Assembly (NCBI GenBank): GCA_944325685.1
Contig: CALVBC010000024.1
Location: 1-64,000 of the forward strand
DNA from: an uncultured Erysipelotrichaceae bacterium
GTDB lineage: Bacteria; Bacillota_I; Bacilli_A; Erysipelotrichales; Erysipelotrichaceae
DNA length: 64,000 nt
Reading direction: 5' to 3'
Each line of letters starts with the position of its first letter. The stretch's first letter is position 1. Shown here piece by piece: positions 17,080-26,059 of the stretch. The translations under genes and the position numbers were made by a program. The notes under the pieces are model-generated. The model was given only the letters and a program-made list of their open reading frames with translations, was not told where the DNA came from and searched no databases.

Positions 17080-17787
17080 CTAATAAACTGTCACATTTAT
17101 CGTAAATTCACCGATATCCGTATAGTAATAAACCGGATAGGTGCCAACTTCAGAAAGGTTGACACCACTATAGTCGATACTCACCTGGACATTGGTATCG
17201 ACATTTGATAGAAGTCTTGTGAGTGATTGTAGTGAGCTATCCTTAGCGATCGATATATCACCAGGTGCATTAAAATACGGTTTCTCTTCGATCGGCTCGA
17301 TCACTTCTTCGATCACTACTTCTTCACCTTGATCACTTATCACTTCTTTATCTGGATCATCAGTCTCTATCATCTCTTCTTTGTTCTCTTCTTTATCGAC
17401 ACTTGGTACTTCGACTACTTTTTCAACGACCTTTTCGATCGTCACTACTTCTTTTTCCCTTTCTTTGACTTTAAGTATAAATGATCCATTTATCCTCTTA
17501 TCAGCATATTCCACAGTGAATTCGATCTTTTGATCACCGAGCTTATCGGTATCAAATGAGCGATCAAAGATGATCTCATGATCAAAAGGATAGATCACAT
17601 CGACAAAAAGTTCAGGATGAAAGACATCACCTTTTTGGATGATGACTTCCCCTTCACTTTTGATGATGGGGATGATATCAGGGTCTTTGGTCATCGCGAC
17701 CTTTTCTTTAGCTGTTTTTGATAGGTAGCTAATTAGCGAAAAGGCTAATAAAAATAGACCCAGTAGTAAGCATAACTTCTTTTTCAT
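17080..17787 (-). CDS. Membrane-anchored Ig-like protein, function unknown
   Basis: I do not recognise a named family. The 235-residue chain has a lysine-rich start and a hydrophobic anchor (residues 4-22). A first beta-rich domain (about 35-105) has DVIYPFDH and DKLGDQKIEFTVEYADK, resembling the DUF5011/HYR Ig-like folds of cell-surface proteins. A charged linker rich in Glu, Val and Lys spans about 110-165, and a second similar domain (about 170-235) includes SEVGTYPVYYYTD. It precedes the SpaA-repeat gene by 44 nt and may be cotranscribed with it. The ribosome site is weak (AGAAG). Confidence 0.65.
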   Translation of the reverse strand: MKKKLCLLLGLFLLAFSLISYLSKTAKEKVAMTKDPDIIPIIKSEGEVIIQKGDVFHPELFVDVIYPFDHEIIFDRSFDTDKLGDQKIEFTVEYADKRINGSFILKVKEREKEVVTIEKVVEKVVEVPSVDKEENKEEMIETDDPDKEVISDQGEEVVIEEVIEPIEEKPYFNAPGDISIAKDSSLQSLTRLLSNVDTNVQVSIDYSGVNLSEVGTYPVYYYTDIGEFTINVTVY

Positions 17788-17817
17788 AGCTTCTACATAA
17801 GTCTAAGCACCAAAAAT

Positions 17818-17842
17818 TAAAAAATCCTAAATAAATTAGGAT
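17818..17842 (-). terminator. greA terminator
   Basis: Stem ATCCTAA (17824-17830) / TTAGGAT (17836-17842), 5-nt loop, directly after the greA TAG and followed on the minus strand by TTTTTTAATTTTT. Confidence 0.75.
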
Positions 17843-18310
17843 CTATTTGACTGCGATGATCTTTACTTGATAAGGATCATCGACTTTGACGGTGACGATA
17901 TCACCGACTTTTTGATCGAGGATCGCTTCCGCAAGCGGTGTGACATTGGATAGCTTGCCATTTAAAGGATCAGCTTCGATCGTACCGACGATCGTATAGG
18001 TGTTGAGAGCTTTTGTATCTAATTCTTCGATCTCCACTGTTGAACCAACACGGACATAACGGGTATCGGAACCGCTTTGGATGATCTCAGCATTATTGAT
18101 CAGTTCTTCGACTTGTTTGATCCTAGCTTCGACTTGAGCTTGGCGATCACGAGCGGCATCATAATCAGCGTTTTCGGATAAGTCACCTTGTGCACGAGCT
18201 TCTTTTAACTCTTCGATGACTTCAGCTCTAGTCTCATGGACTAAGCGATCTAATTCATCTTTTAACTGTTGAAGACCTTCTTCTGTGATGTAATACTTGT
18301 TATCTGGCAT
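17843..18310 (-). CDS. greA: Transcription elongation factor GreA
   Basis: GreA rescues backtracked RNA polymerase by stimulating transcript cleavage through the secondary channel. The 155-residue length is standard. The N-terminal coiled coil (about 12-75) includes EARAQGDLSENADYDAARD, which carries the acidic tip. The C-terminal FKBP-like domain ends DPYQVKIIAVK. CGGAGGAAAT precedes the ATG, and an extended -10 lies just upstream at 18332-18340. It is followed by a clear terminator. Location downstream of mltG-udk is common in Firmicutes. Confidence 0.97.
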   Translation of the reverse strand: MPDNKYYITEEGLQQLKDELDRLVHETRAEVIEELKEARAQGDLSENADYDAARDRQAQVEARIKQVEELINNAEIIQSGSDTRYVRVGSTVEIEELDTKALNTYTIVGTIEADPLNGKLSNVTPLAEAILDQKVGDIVTVKVDDPYQVKIIAVK

Positions 18311-18331
18311 ATTTCCTCCGATTTCCCATAG

Positions 18332-18340
18332 ATTTTAGCA
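18332..18340 (-). promoter_or_regulatory. greA promoter, extended -10
   Basis: On the minus strand TGC-TAAAAT (18340-18332), 21 nt before the greA ATG and in the gap after udk. No clear -35 box. Confidence 0.5.
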
Positions 18341-18344
18341 CGTT

Positions 18345-18965
18345 TTAATTCAATATACTAGCGATTTTCGTGATCAATAGATCGATCGCTACAGCGTTAT
18401 GACCACCTTCTGGGATGATGATATCCGCATACTTTTTTGACGGTTCGATGAATTGGTCATGCATGACCCTAACGACTGACATATACTGATCGATGATACT
18501 GTCGATCGAGCGACCTCTTTCTTTGATATCACGCCTTAAACGGCGGATGAAACGGACATCAGCCGGTGTATCGACATATACTTTGATATCTAATAGATCA
18601 CGTATCTCTTCATCCTCCAAGACAAAGAGCCCTTCTAAGATGATGACATCACCGCTTTCGATGAGCTCGGTCTTATCACTACGGGTATATTCAACATAGT
18701 CGTAGATCGGCTTTTCGATGGTCTTATCATTGATGAGATCTTCAAGTTGTGAGATCAACAGTTTATGGTCGAAGGCAAACGGATGATCGTAATTGACTTT
18801 TAACCTCTCTTCCATCGACATGTCGCTTTGATCGTTATAGTAGTCATCTTCTTTTATCCTGATGACGGTCTTATAATCGGCAAAGGCGTTGCGTAATTTC
18901 CTAGCGATCGAAGATTTACCTGATGCACTTCCACCAGCGATCCCAATGATGATCGGTCTTTGCAT
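18345..18965 (-). CDS. udk: Uridine kinase
   Basis: Udk phosphorylates uridine and cytidine in pyrimidine salvage. The product is 206 residues. The P-loop GIAGGSASGKSS is at residues about 8-19. EDDYYND and NYDHPFAFD are substrate-region motifs, and IILEGLFVLED near 95-105 is the Walker B-like strand. The start is set at 18965 because GGAGGTGAG sits seven codons inside the longer frame that opens at 18986. With this start the gene no longer overlaps mltG. Confidence 0.95.
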   Translation of the reverse strand: MQRPIIIGIAGGSASGKSSIARKLRNAFADYKTVIRIKEDDYYNDQSDMSMEERLKVNYDHPFAFDHKLLISQLEDLINDKTIEKPIYDYVEYTRSDKTELIESGDVIILEGLFVLEDEEIRDLLDIKVYVDTPADVRFIRRLRRDIKERGRSIDSIIDQYMSVVRVMHDQFIEPSKKYADIIIPEGGHNAVAIDLLITKIASILN

Positions 18966-18976
18966 GATCTCACCTC

Positions 18977-20035
18977 CTAGTAACATGTATTATATCGATC
19001 GATATTGGCTTGATGTTCAGCATAATCGGTCGCATAGTAAACAGTCCCATCACCACATACATCAGCCATGAAGTATAGATAATCGCTTTCGACCGGTTCA
19101 ATGACCGCTAAGATCGCGTCTTCACCGGGATTTAAGATCGGTCCTGGTGTTAGGCCATTATACATATAGGTGTTATATGGTGAATCAAAATCTGGATTGT
19201 ATTCACATACTGTCCAAGAATCACTCTCTTTATCGATGTCCATCGCATAGCAGACGGTGACACTGCTTTGAAGTGGCATATTGATCGCTAAGCGATTTAA
19301 AAAGACACTGGCGACAAGTTGCATATCTTCTTTTTTGCCGGCTTCATATTGGACGATACTGGCAAGCGTGAAGATCTCATGGGTGCTTAGATCACTATCC
19401 TCAAATGCTTCGATGTGTTCATTGTATACTTCTAAAGTCCGATCTAAAAAGCGCTCGGTGATCTCTTCGACATTGGTATCACGATAAAACTCATAGGTAT
19501 CAGGGAAGAGATAACCTTCAAGATAATAACGAACGCCTTCATTAAAGACCTCTTCGGTCAAAAAGGGATATTTATCCATATAGCCTCTTATGACCTCTTC
19601 ATCATTCCAATAGGCTAATAATTCTTCACTTTCGACATTGGTGACAGCCGATATCTTTTCAGCATAATCCTTTAGCCAATCACCCTCAGGGAAGGTGATA
19701 CTGACGGTATCTTGTAAGGCATTATCAGTATCACTTAGATAATCTACGATCTCACTTAGAGACATATCACTGTTGATGATGTAGTCACCAGCTTTAAAAT
19801 CCGCATCTAAAAAGATCCGTGCATAGTAATAAGCGATGGTATGATCTTTGATCATCCCTTCTTCTTCTAACCTTTCAAAGATCGTCATCGGGGTGTTGTT
19901 GGTCTCGATAGTGAAGGTGATCTCTTCACTAGTGCCAGGTGCTTTGACCATCGAATCAACATATAAAAATGCACCACCAAGAATGATGACGACCAGAAGG
20001 ATGATAATGATAATGATCTTATAGACCTTCTTCAT
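18977..20035 (-). CDS. mltG: Endolytic murein transglycosylase MltG (YceG)
   Basis: MltG cuts nascent glycan strands in the periplasmic or septal space. The 352-residue chain has one N-terminal membrane helix (about 5-26), then a LysM-like part (about 40-100) and the YceG catalytic domain. That domain contains ASIVQYEAG, in which the second Glu of the usual EKE catalytic triplet is kept and the first is Gln, then VASVFLNRL and LTPGPILNPGEDAI. The ATG at 20035 is favoured over 20041 because AGGAG abuts the first. Four extracytoplasmic cysteines are unusual. It overlaps yrzB by 17 nt. Confidence 0.94.
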   Translation of the reverse strand: MKKVYKIIIIIILLVVIILGGAFLYVDSMVKAPGTSEEITFTIETNNTPMTIFERLEEEGMIKDHTIAYYYARIFLDADFKAGDYIINSDMSLSEIVDYLSDTDNALQDTVSITFPEGDWLKDYAEKISAVTNVESEELLAYWNDEEVIRGYMDKYPFLTEEVFNEGVRYYLEGYLFPDTYEFYRDTNVEEITERFLDRTLEVYNEHIEAFEDSDLSTHEIFTLASIVQYEAGKKEDMQLVASVFLNRLAINMPLQSSVTVCYAMDIDKESDSWTVCEYNPDFDSPYNTYMYNGLTPGPILNPGEDAILAVIEPVESDYLYFMADVCGDGTVYYATDYAEHQANIDRYNTCY

Positions 20036-20261
20036 CCTCATCTCCTACAAAAGTATTAAATACCTCCTCAACGATCGCGAATTCCTCAGGATCTTCGATC
20101 GGTCTCAGATTCCCTTTTTCATCATAGCCGAAACTGAAGTAATCATCCGTTTCGGCGTCATGGACGATGACATAGCGATCATCGCCATTTTCAAAAGTGA
20201 AGAAGATCTCCATCTCCACTTCATTACCATTTTCATCTTTGATATATATCCTATTTTCCAT
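20019..20261 (-). CDS. yrzB: DUF1292 / YrzB family protein
   Basis: An 80-residue acidic protein of the UPF0473 family, of unknown biochemical function. It shows the family core of short beta strands (FFTFENGDDRYVIV and DYFSFGYDE) and an acidic tail. It stands in the conserved ireB-ruvX-yrzB order found across Bacilli and Clostridia, immediately before mltG. A TAATG junction shares one base with the ruvX stop, so translation is coupled. Confidence 0.93.
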   Translation of the reverse strand: MENRIYIKDENGNEVEMEIFFTFENGDDRYVIVHDAETDDYFSFGYDEKGNLRPIEDPEEFAIVEEVFNTFVGDEDEEGL

Positions 20262-20695
20262 TACTGTCCTCTATTTATACTATCGAGATATGACTGCAAG
20301 ATATTGACTGCGGCTAGGGCATCGACCTTAGCTTTGCGCTTTTGGGCTTTATGTGTCGTCTTAGTATTAGCGATCGTCTTTAAAGCCATGGTCGTCGTCA
20401 AGCGCTCATCCCACATGACGACCTTTAATCCAGGTTCTAAAGTGATAAGTGCATCTTTAAACGCCAGTGATCTTTCACCACTGATACCGACATCGCCATT
20501 CATGTGCTTTGGTAAGCCTAATACGACCGTATCGATCCGATTCTCTTTTAGATAAGCGATAGCTTTTTCAGCAAGTGAAGATAGATCATCTTGCGTATAG
20601 CGCCATGTCTCCTTACTAAAAGCGATCTTGGCGCTAAGATCAGATACAGCTATCCCTAGAGTTACTGTCCCTAAGTCAAACCCAGCGATACGCAT
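20261..20695 (-). CDS. ruvX: YqgF/RuvX putative Holliday junction resolvase
   Basis: A 144-residue RNase H-fold protein. The first catalytic Asp is in AGFDLGTVTLGIAVSD (residues 4-19). VVLGLPKHMNG (about 57-67) and WDERLTTTMA (about 95-104) give the second acidic region, and KVDALAAVNILQSYL near 121 holds the third Asp. The family acts in junction resolution or pre-16S rRNA maturation (E. coli YqgF). It starts through a TAATG overlap with ireB. Confidence 0.94.
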   Translation of the reverse strand: MRIAGFDLGTVTLGIAVSDLSAKIAFSKETWRYTQDDLSSLAEKAIAYLKENRIDTVVLGLPKHMNGDVGISGERSLAFKDALITLEPGLKVVMWDERLTTTMALKTIANTKTTHKAQKRKAKVDALAAVNILQSYLDSINRGQ

Positions 20696-20952
20696 TATTT
20701 ATGTTCTAGATAAAAACGCACTAATTCTTCGATGATCTCGTAACGTTCAACGCTTTGGATCTTGGATCTAGCGTTATTGTGTGATGAGATATAGGCTGGA
20801 TCATTGGAGATAAGATAGCCAGTGATCTGATTAGTGGCGTTATAACCCCTTTCCTTTAAAGCTTCTTCGACATCGCTCAAAAGTTGTTTGATATTTTCCC
20901 GTCTGATGAGATCAGCGTGGAATGCCATTGTTTGGTCAATATCTTTAGCCAT
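20695..20952 (-). CDS. ireB: IreB family regulator (UPF0297)
   Basis: This 85-residue protein is a substrate of the PASTA kinase IreK/PrkC in enterococci and affects cell-wall stress and cephalosporin resistance. Hallmark blocks are ERGYNATNQITGYLISNDPAYI (split here as residues about 34-55) and an N-terminal Thr (residue 8) near the known phosphorylation region. AAAGGAGG precedes the ATG. The matching kinase and phosphatase are at 47472-49920 in this window. It opens the ireB-ruvX-yrzB-mltG-udk unit. A TATAAA or TATTAT -10 near 20981-20989 is possible but has no convincing -35. Confidence 0.95.
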   Translation of the reverse strand: MAKDIDQTMAFHADLIRRENIKQLLSDVEEALKERGYNATNQITGYLISNDPAYISSHNNARSKIQSVERYEIIEELVRFYLEHK

Positions 20953-21041
20953 AGTATAGCCTCCTTTTGTATTACTTAATTTTATAATATCGAGCTCTTT
21001 TTTGAAAGATATAATGTGGTAATTAGTGAATTTCCTAACAG

Positions 21042-21080
21042 AAAAGGATGTAAAGACCTTTGGATATAGCCTTTACATCC
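21042..21080 (-). terminator. alaS terminator
   Basis: Stem GGATGTAAAG (21046-21055) / CTTTACATCC (21071-21080) followed on the minus strand by TTTTC, just downstream of the alaS stop. Confidence 0.8.
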
Positions 21081-21091
21081 ATCAATACCTA

Positions 21092-23716
21092 TTATTTGAT
21101 GACGATATCTTTGATATGTTCGATCATCGCTTTGATGTCGGCGTTTATATCACCACCACCTTGGGCAACATCATCACGGCCGCCACCTTTACCATTTATA
21201 AGGGCACAAGCTTCTTTGATGATCTGACCAGCTTTGATACCTTTTTTGATGATAGGATCACCACAAGCACAGACGACAGTCGCTTTATCGTTGGCTTTAT
21301 TGACGATAAAGACAAAGCCATCATTGAGCTTATTGCGCAAAGTGACCGCAAAGTCCTTAGCTTTGAGATCTGGATCTTTTAATTCTAAGAAGAGATAACG
21401 ATGGCCATCTTTTTCGATCGCTTTATTTAAAAGTTCATCAGCTTGATAATTGACCAATGTATTCTTCATCTTGCCGTTTTCTTCTTTAAGCTCTTTGATC
21501 TGCTCTAAAAGGCTACTTATCTTGTCTTCGATCGCACTTGTACCCTTTAATTCAAGGGACTTAGCGATATCACTCAAGCGACCTTCTTCCTTTTTGAAGG
21601 CTTCATAGGCGACCATCTTGGTCGTGCATTCGATCCTTCGGATACCCGAACCGATCGATTCCTCATTTTGGATCTTGAAGATACCGAGATCTTGCGTGTT
21701 ACTAACATGCGTACCACCACAGAATTCTAGTGATACATCACCCATCTTGACGACTCTGACCTTATCTTCATATTTTTCATCGAATAAGGCAATGGCATCT
21801 AGTTTCTTGGCTTCATCGATATCTAAGACCTGGGTTGTAACCGGATATGCACCCATGACATATTCATTGACCTTATGTTCGATCTTATTCAGATCTTCAT
21901 CATTGATCTTTTCAAAGTGGGTGAAGTCAAAACGCGCATAGGTATCCGATACATATGAACCCGCTTGTTTGATATGATCACCTAAGATCGCGATCAGGGC
22001 GCTTTGAAGTAGGTGCAATGAAGAGTGATTAGCCATTATCTTCTTACGTCTTTCACTATCGATCGTAAGGTGTACTTTATCACCTTCCTTTAGCGACCCA
22101 TATAAGACTTGGATATGATGGAGAGCTTCACCATTTGGGGCTTTTTTGACATCGACGACCTCAGCTTTGAAGTGCTCGTTTTCGATGATACCGATATCGG
22201 CGATCTGGCCACCGCTTTCAGCATAGAATGGTGACTTATCGAAGACGACATCAGAGATGCTGTCGGTCTCATCGATCTTTTTGCCATCTTTGAAGATACC
22301 GATGACGATACCATCATCTTCATCATGGTCATAGCCAGTGAAAGTATAAGGGGCTTTGAAATTTAAGAGGTCCTCTGATTGATTATGCATCGATTCAGTG
22401 ACTTGACGACTGCTTCTAGCCATCTCTTTTTGGCGCGCCATGGCTTTATCAAAGCCATCAAGATCGACTTTAAGACCTTTATCTTGTGCGATCTCGATCG
22501 ACATCTCCTTAGGGAAGCCATATGTATCATAGAGCTTGAAGATGACTTCACCGCTCAAGATACCATCTTCAGCTTTACTCATCGCTTCTTGGAGCATCTT
22601 TTCACCATTGTTCAAGGTCTCTAAGAACATCTCTTCTTCTTTTTTGATCAGTTTTTTGACCATCTCTTTTTTATCATTTAGATATGGATAATAGGCTTCA
22701 TTCATCTTGGCGACCGTATCAACGATCTCATACATGAAGGCTTTATTGATATTGAGTGATCGACCATAGCGGCATGCCCTTCTTAAGACCCTTCTTAAGA
22801 CATAGCCTCTTCCTTCATTAGAGAAGGTAGCGCCATCGGCTAAAGCGAAGGTGACCGTCCTTATATGGTCAGCGATGACCCTATAAGCCATCTTGTATTC
22901 GCCATCATATGGGCATTTAGTGAACTCTTTGGTCTTATCGATGATCGGTAAAAAGAGATCAGTGTCAAAGTTGGTCTCACCATCTTGGATGATCGAAACA
23001 AGTCTCTCTAAGCCCATACCGGTATCGATATTCTTTTGTGGCAATTCTTTATAATCCTTACGATCGACTCCTTCTTTTGCGTCAAATTGTGAAAAGACGA
23101 CATTCCACACTTCGATATAGCGGTCATTTTCCATCTCTTCAAAGAAGAGTTTTTCGCCAAGGTGGTCAGGATCGTATTTTTCGCCACGGTCGTAGAAGAT
23201 CTCACTATCAGGGCCACATGGACCTTCACCGATCTGCCAGAAGTTATCAGCGGTGCGCAAGATATGCGATGGATCGACTTTATTGATCTCAGTCCAAATG
23301 CGATATGCTTCATCATCATCGATATAAACCGTCACATATAACTTGTCTTTATCGATGCCAAGCCACTTTTCATCGGTCAAAAATTCCCATGCGTACTTTA
23401 GAGCATCCTCTTTGAAGTAATCACCGATCGAGAAATTCCCAAGCATCTCAAAGAATGTATGGTGACGAGCTGTCCTACCGACGTTTTCGATATCGTTGGT
23501 CCTTATACACTTTTGTGCATTGGTGATCCGATTGATTCTTGGTTTCTCTCTTCCATCAAAGTACTTCTTTAAAGCTGCCACCCCAGCATTGATCCAAAGT
23601 AAAGTTGGATCATTGATCGGAACTAAACTAGCACTTGGTTCGATCATATGCCCTTTTGACGCGAAGAAGTCTAAGAACAGTTGTCTTGTCTCATTGCCTG
23701 TAAGTTTTTTCATCAT
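21092..23716 (-). CDS. alaS: Alanine-tRNA ligase
   Basis: AlaS charges tRNA-Ala and edits Ser/Gly mischarging. The 874-residue protein has the class II catalytic core (residues 1-240, beginning LFLDFFASKGHM). A tRNA-recognition region follows, then the editing domain with NHSSLHLLQSAL and CGGTHV giving the zinc site, and a C-terminal DHHA1-like end (GKGGGRDDVAQGGG). AGGAGGTT precedes two adjacent ATGs; the second (23713) is better spaced. A T-box leader (23728-23916) with Ala specifier codons controls it. It stands alone, between its leader and its own terminator. Confidence 0.98.
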   Translation of the reverse strand: MMKKLTGNETRQLFLDFFASKGHMIEPSASLVPINDPTLLWINAGVAALKKYFDGREKPRINRITNAQKCIRTNDIENVGRTARHHTFFEMLGNFSIGDYFKEDALKYAWEFLTDEKWLGIDKDKLYVTVYIDDDEAYRIWTEINKVDPSHILRTADNFWQIGEGPCGPDSEIFYDRGEKYDPDHLGEKLFFEEMENDRYIEVWNVVFSQFDAKEGVDRKDYKELPQKNIDTGMGLERLVSIIQDGETNFDTDLFLPIIDKTKEFTKCPYDGEYKMAYRVIADHIRTVTFALADGATFSNEGRGYVLRRVLRRACRYGRSLNINKAFMYEIVDTVAKMNEAYYPYLNDKKEMVKKLIKKEEEMFLETLNNGEKMLQEAMSKAEDGILSGEVIFKLYDTYGFPKEMSIEIAQDKGLKVDLDGFDKAMARQKEMARSSRQVTESMHNQSEDLLNFKAPYTFTGYDHDEDDGIVIGIFKDGKKIDETDSISDVVFDKSPFYAESGGQIADIGIIENEHFKAEVVDVKKAPNGEALHHIQVLYGSLKEGDKVHLTIDSERRKKIMANHSSLHLLQSALIAILGDHIKQAGSYVSDTYARFDFTHFEKINDEDLNKIEHKVNEYVMGAYPVTTQVLDIDEAKKLDAIALFDEKYEDKVRVVKMGDVSLEFCGGTHVSNTQDLGIFKIQNEESIGSGIRRIECTTKMVAYEAFKKEEGRLSDIAKSLELKGTSAIEDKISSLLEQIKELKEENGKMKNTLVNYQADELLNKAIEKDGHRYLFLELKDPDLKAKDFAVTLRNKLNDGFVFIVNKANDKATVVCACGDPIIKKGIKAGQIIKEACALINGKGGGRDDVAQGGGDINADIKAMIEHIKDIVIK

Positions 23717-23727
23717 AACCTCCTGAA

Positions 23728-23916
23728 AAAATAAAAAAGGTGAACCTAAGGTCGCTGATGCGAGGTACCACCTTGACTTATTACTTTGATCTTTAACGCA
23801 GATTTACGCTGAGTCCATCAGACTAAAAAGCGGCTTCCTCATATATCTCGGTAAGTTTTCACCACCCACTTACTCTCTAAGGTACTGATATATAAGTACT
23901 CTTCTTTTTTACGTAC
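23728..23916 (-). promoter_or_regulatory. T-box riboswitch, alanine
   Basis: On the minus strand a stem I domain with an AGAGAG box and GGTGG apical motif is followed by GCCGCT (23834-23829), both Ala codons; GCC (23834-23832) is the best specifier. The antiterminator bears AAGGTGGTACC (T-box consensus), and the overlapping terminator stem AAGGTG...CACCTT (23737-23774) ends in TTTTTT before the alaS ribosome site. Uncharged tRNA-Ala should allow readthrough. Confidence 0.9.
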
Positions 23917-23922
23917 GGACAT

Positions 23923-23952
23923 ATTATAGCGCATTTGCCTTTATATCGTAAA
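23923..23952 (-). promoter_or_regulatory. alaS leader promoter
   Basis: On the minus strand TTTACG (23952-23947), 18-nt spacer, TATAAT (23928-23923), lying across the last codons and stop of recD2. Confidence 0.6.
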
Positions 23953-26059
23953 GGCGTTTTCGCAAAGTGGTCTTACGTCTAGCGAGCTTTTGGTGAAGAC
24001 CATCGATCAAGACGTCTTTAGGACCGACGATGACAAGATAGCGACTAGCCCTAGATAAAGCGGTATAGATGAGATTGATATTGAGCATGTGTTTTTGGGC
24101 TTTAGAAAAGATGAAAAAGACGACCGGATATTCACTGCCTTGTGCTTTATGGACAGATATACAATAAGCTAGGGCGATATTTGCTAAGGTATCACCGATA
24201 TAATCGACAAAGATACCATCAAATTCAGCGATGATCTCAATGCCTTTATTATAGGTCGTGATCTCTTTGACTTTACCGATATCACCGTTATAGACATCAT
24301 CATCCCTTTGGTTTTTGAGTTGGATGATCTTATCATTTGTGCGGATCTTACGATAACGATCGGTGTATTCCAAAGCTTCGTCACTAGGATTATAGTGCTC
24401 TTGCAAGATATGATTGAGCATATCGATGCCACTTGGTCCTTTATACATCGGGGCTAATAATTGGATATCATCAAGATCATAACCCATCTCGATGAAGCGA
24501 TCGACTAAGTGGAGCAGCTCTTCTTTTTGGATCGCCGCTTCATCGATGAAGATGATGTCGTCATCAAGCTCTTTGAAGCTTAACTTATCCTTTAAGATAT
24601 CATGGCATAGTTTGATGATCGAACTACCTTCAGCTTGCCGATGGATATGCTTTAAATAGGTTATATAAAACATATCAGAAGCGATGATATCATGTAAGAG
24701 ACCACCAGGACCAACGCTTGGTAATTGATGGTCATCACCGATGATGCACATGTGTTTGATGGGACCTAAGGCATTGATGAGTGATGCGAATAACCAATTT
24801 TCGACCATTGAGAATTCATCGATGATCAGATGATCGATGCTTAAGGGATTACCGATGTCATGCACAAAGGTATTAGATTCTTTATCCCACTTTAATAAGG
24901 CATGGATGGTCTCAGAGTGGACATCACACAGTTCCCTGATCCTTTTAGCCGCCCTACCCGTTGGCGCAACGACGACGATATTCGATGTTGGATCGACTTT
25001 GTGTAAGATCTGGATGATCGCTTTGATGATCGTCGTCTTACCGGTACCAGGACCACCGATGACCAAGGATAGCGTATGATCAAAATAAGCCCTGATGGCT
25101 TGAAGTTGTTCATCATCGTATTCGACATTATTCATCAAGCTGATATCTTTTATCGCTTTTTCGATATCTTGTGCTTTTATATCATCGTTGATACTCGTCA
25201 GATATTTAGCGATCGTAAACTCATTGCGATAGGCATTTATCGTATAGTAACGCTCTTCATCGATGACGATCTTATGCCGATCGACAGCTTCGTTTATGAC
25301 CATATCGATATCCGCATCGCTAAAGCACGAAAAAGCTTTTTTTAATGTTTGATAGTCGGTATAGGTATCACCGCTTTTGAAATTGAGCTCCGTGATGATG
25401 TGATGAACTAATGCGACAAGACGACTGGTGAAGTCATCTTCAAAACCTAGACGATGTGCGATCTCATCGCATTTTTTAAAACCGATACCATAGATATCAT
25501 AATAGAGCTCATATGGATCATCTTTTAAGACGACATCGGTCTTTTCTTTGTAGCGGGCGATGATCTTATTGATATCATAAGTGCTGACACCAGCTGATAC
25601 TAAAGAATAAAAGGTATCTTCATAGGCGATATCACTATTTAGACCATCGATGATGATCTTTTTTACCTTACTAGAAAGCTTGATCTCATCTAAGATGGTT
25701 GGATCATCCTTTATAAGTGTCAGTGTCTTTTCACCAAAGTGCTCATAGATCTTCATCGCTGTCTTTGGACCAACACCAGGAAAAAGCTCGCTCGATAGAT
25801 ATGAGACGATCCCGATATTGGTCGTCGGCAAGAGCTTTTCTAGCCTTTGGACACTGAATTCGATACCGTATTTAGGATGATCGATATATTCACCATAGAG
25901 TCTATATTCTAAGTCACTATCGATCTCAGCTAAAGCACCGACCACTAAGACCTGTCCTTCATCTTCATCTTCAAAGCGCCATACCGCATAGCCTTGGGCT
26001 TTAAAGATGCAGTAGATAAAACGACCTTTAAGTGTCTCTTCACTCATCTGTTTAGCCAT
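23924..26059 (-). CDS. recD2: RecD2-type helicase
   Basis: A 711-residue 5'-3' superfamily 1B DNA helicase of the stand-alone RecD2 type, linked to replication restart and repair in Bacillus. The N-terminal extension includes an OB-like part and tandem helix-hairpin-helix motifs (LFPGVGPKTAMKIYEHFG near 93-110). GGPGTGKTT (about 338) is Walker A, IIDEFSMVE (about 413) is motif II, and SVHKAQGSEYPVV near 642 is a late helicase motif. The start overlaps mnmA by 16 nt; an ATG four codons in (26047) makes the 4-nt ATGA overlap usual here and may be the real one. Confidence 0.94.
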   Translation of the reverse strand: MAKQMSEETLKGRFIYCIFKAQGYAVWRFEDEDEGQVLVVGALAEIDSDLEYRLYGEYIDHPKYGIEFSVQRLEKLLPTTNIGIVSYLSSELFPGVGPKTAMKIYEHFGEKTLTLIKDDPTILDEIKLSSKVKKIIIDGLNSDIAYEDTFYSLVSAGVSTYDINKIIARYKEKTDVVLKDDPYELYYDIYGIGFKKCDEIAHRLGFEDDFTSRLVALVHHIITELNFKSGDTYTDYQTLKKAFSCFSDADIDMVINEAVDRHKIVIDEERYYTINAYRNEFTIAKYLTSINDDIKAQDIEKAIKDISLMNNVEYDDEQLQAIRAYFDHTLSLVIGGPGTGKTTIIKAIIQILHKVDPTSNIVVVAPTGRAAKRIRELCDVHSETIHALLKWDKESNTFVHDIGNPLSIDHLIIDEFSMVENWLFASLINALGPIKHMCIIGDDHQLPSVGPGGLLHDIIASDMFYITYLKHIHRQAEGSSIIKLCHDILKDKLSFKELDDDIIFIDEAAIQKEELLHLVDRFIEMGYDLDDIQLLAPMYKGPSGIDMLNHILQEHYNPSDEALEYTDRYRKIRTNDKIIQLKNQRDDDVYNGDIGKVKEITTYNKGIEIIAEFDGIFVDYIGDTLANIALAYCISVHKAQGSEYPVVFFIFSKAQKHMLNINLIYTALSRASRYLVIVGPKDVLIDGLHQKLARRKTTLRKRLYDIKANAL

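Noticed and set aside
18977-20035. Loss of the MltG catalytic residue (EKE read as QYE)
   Set aside because: The second Glu, which by my count of the E. coli sequence is the catalytic Glu218, is retained; only the first Glu is changed.
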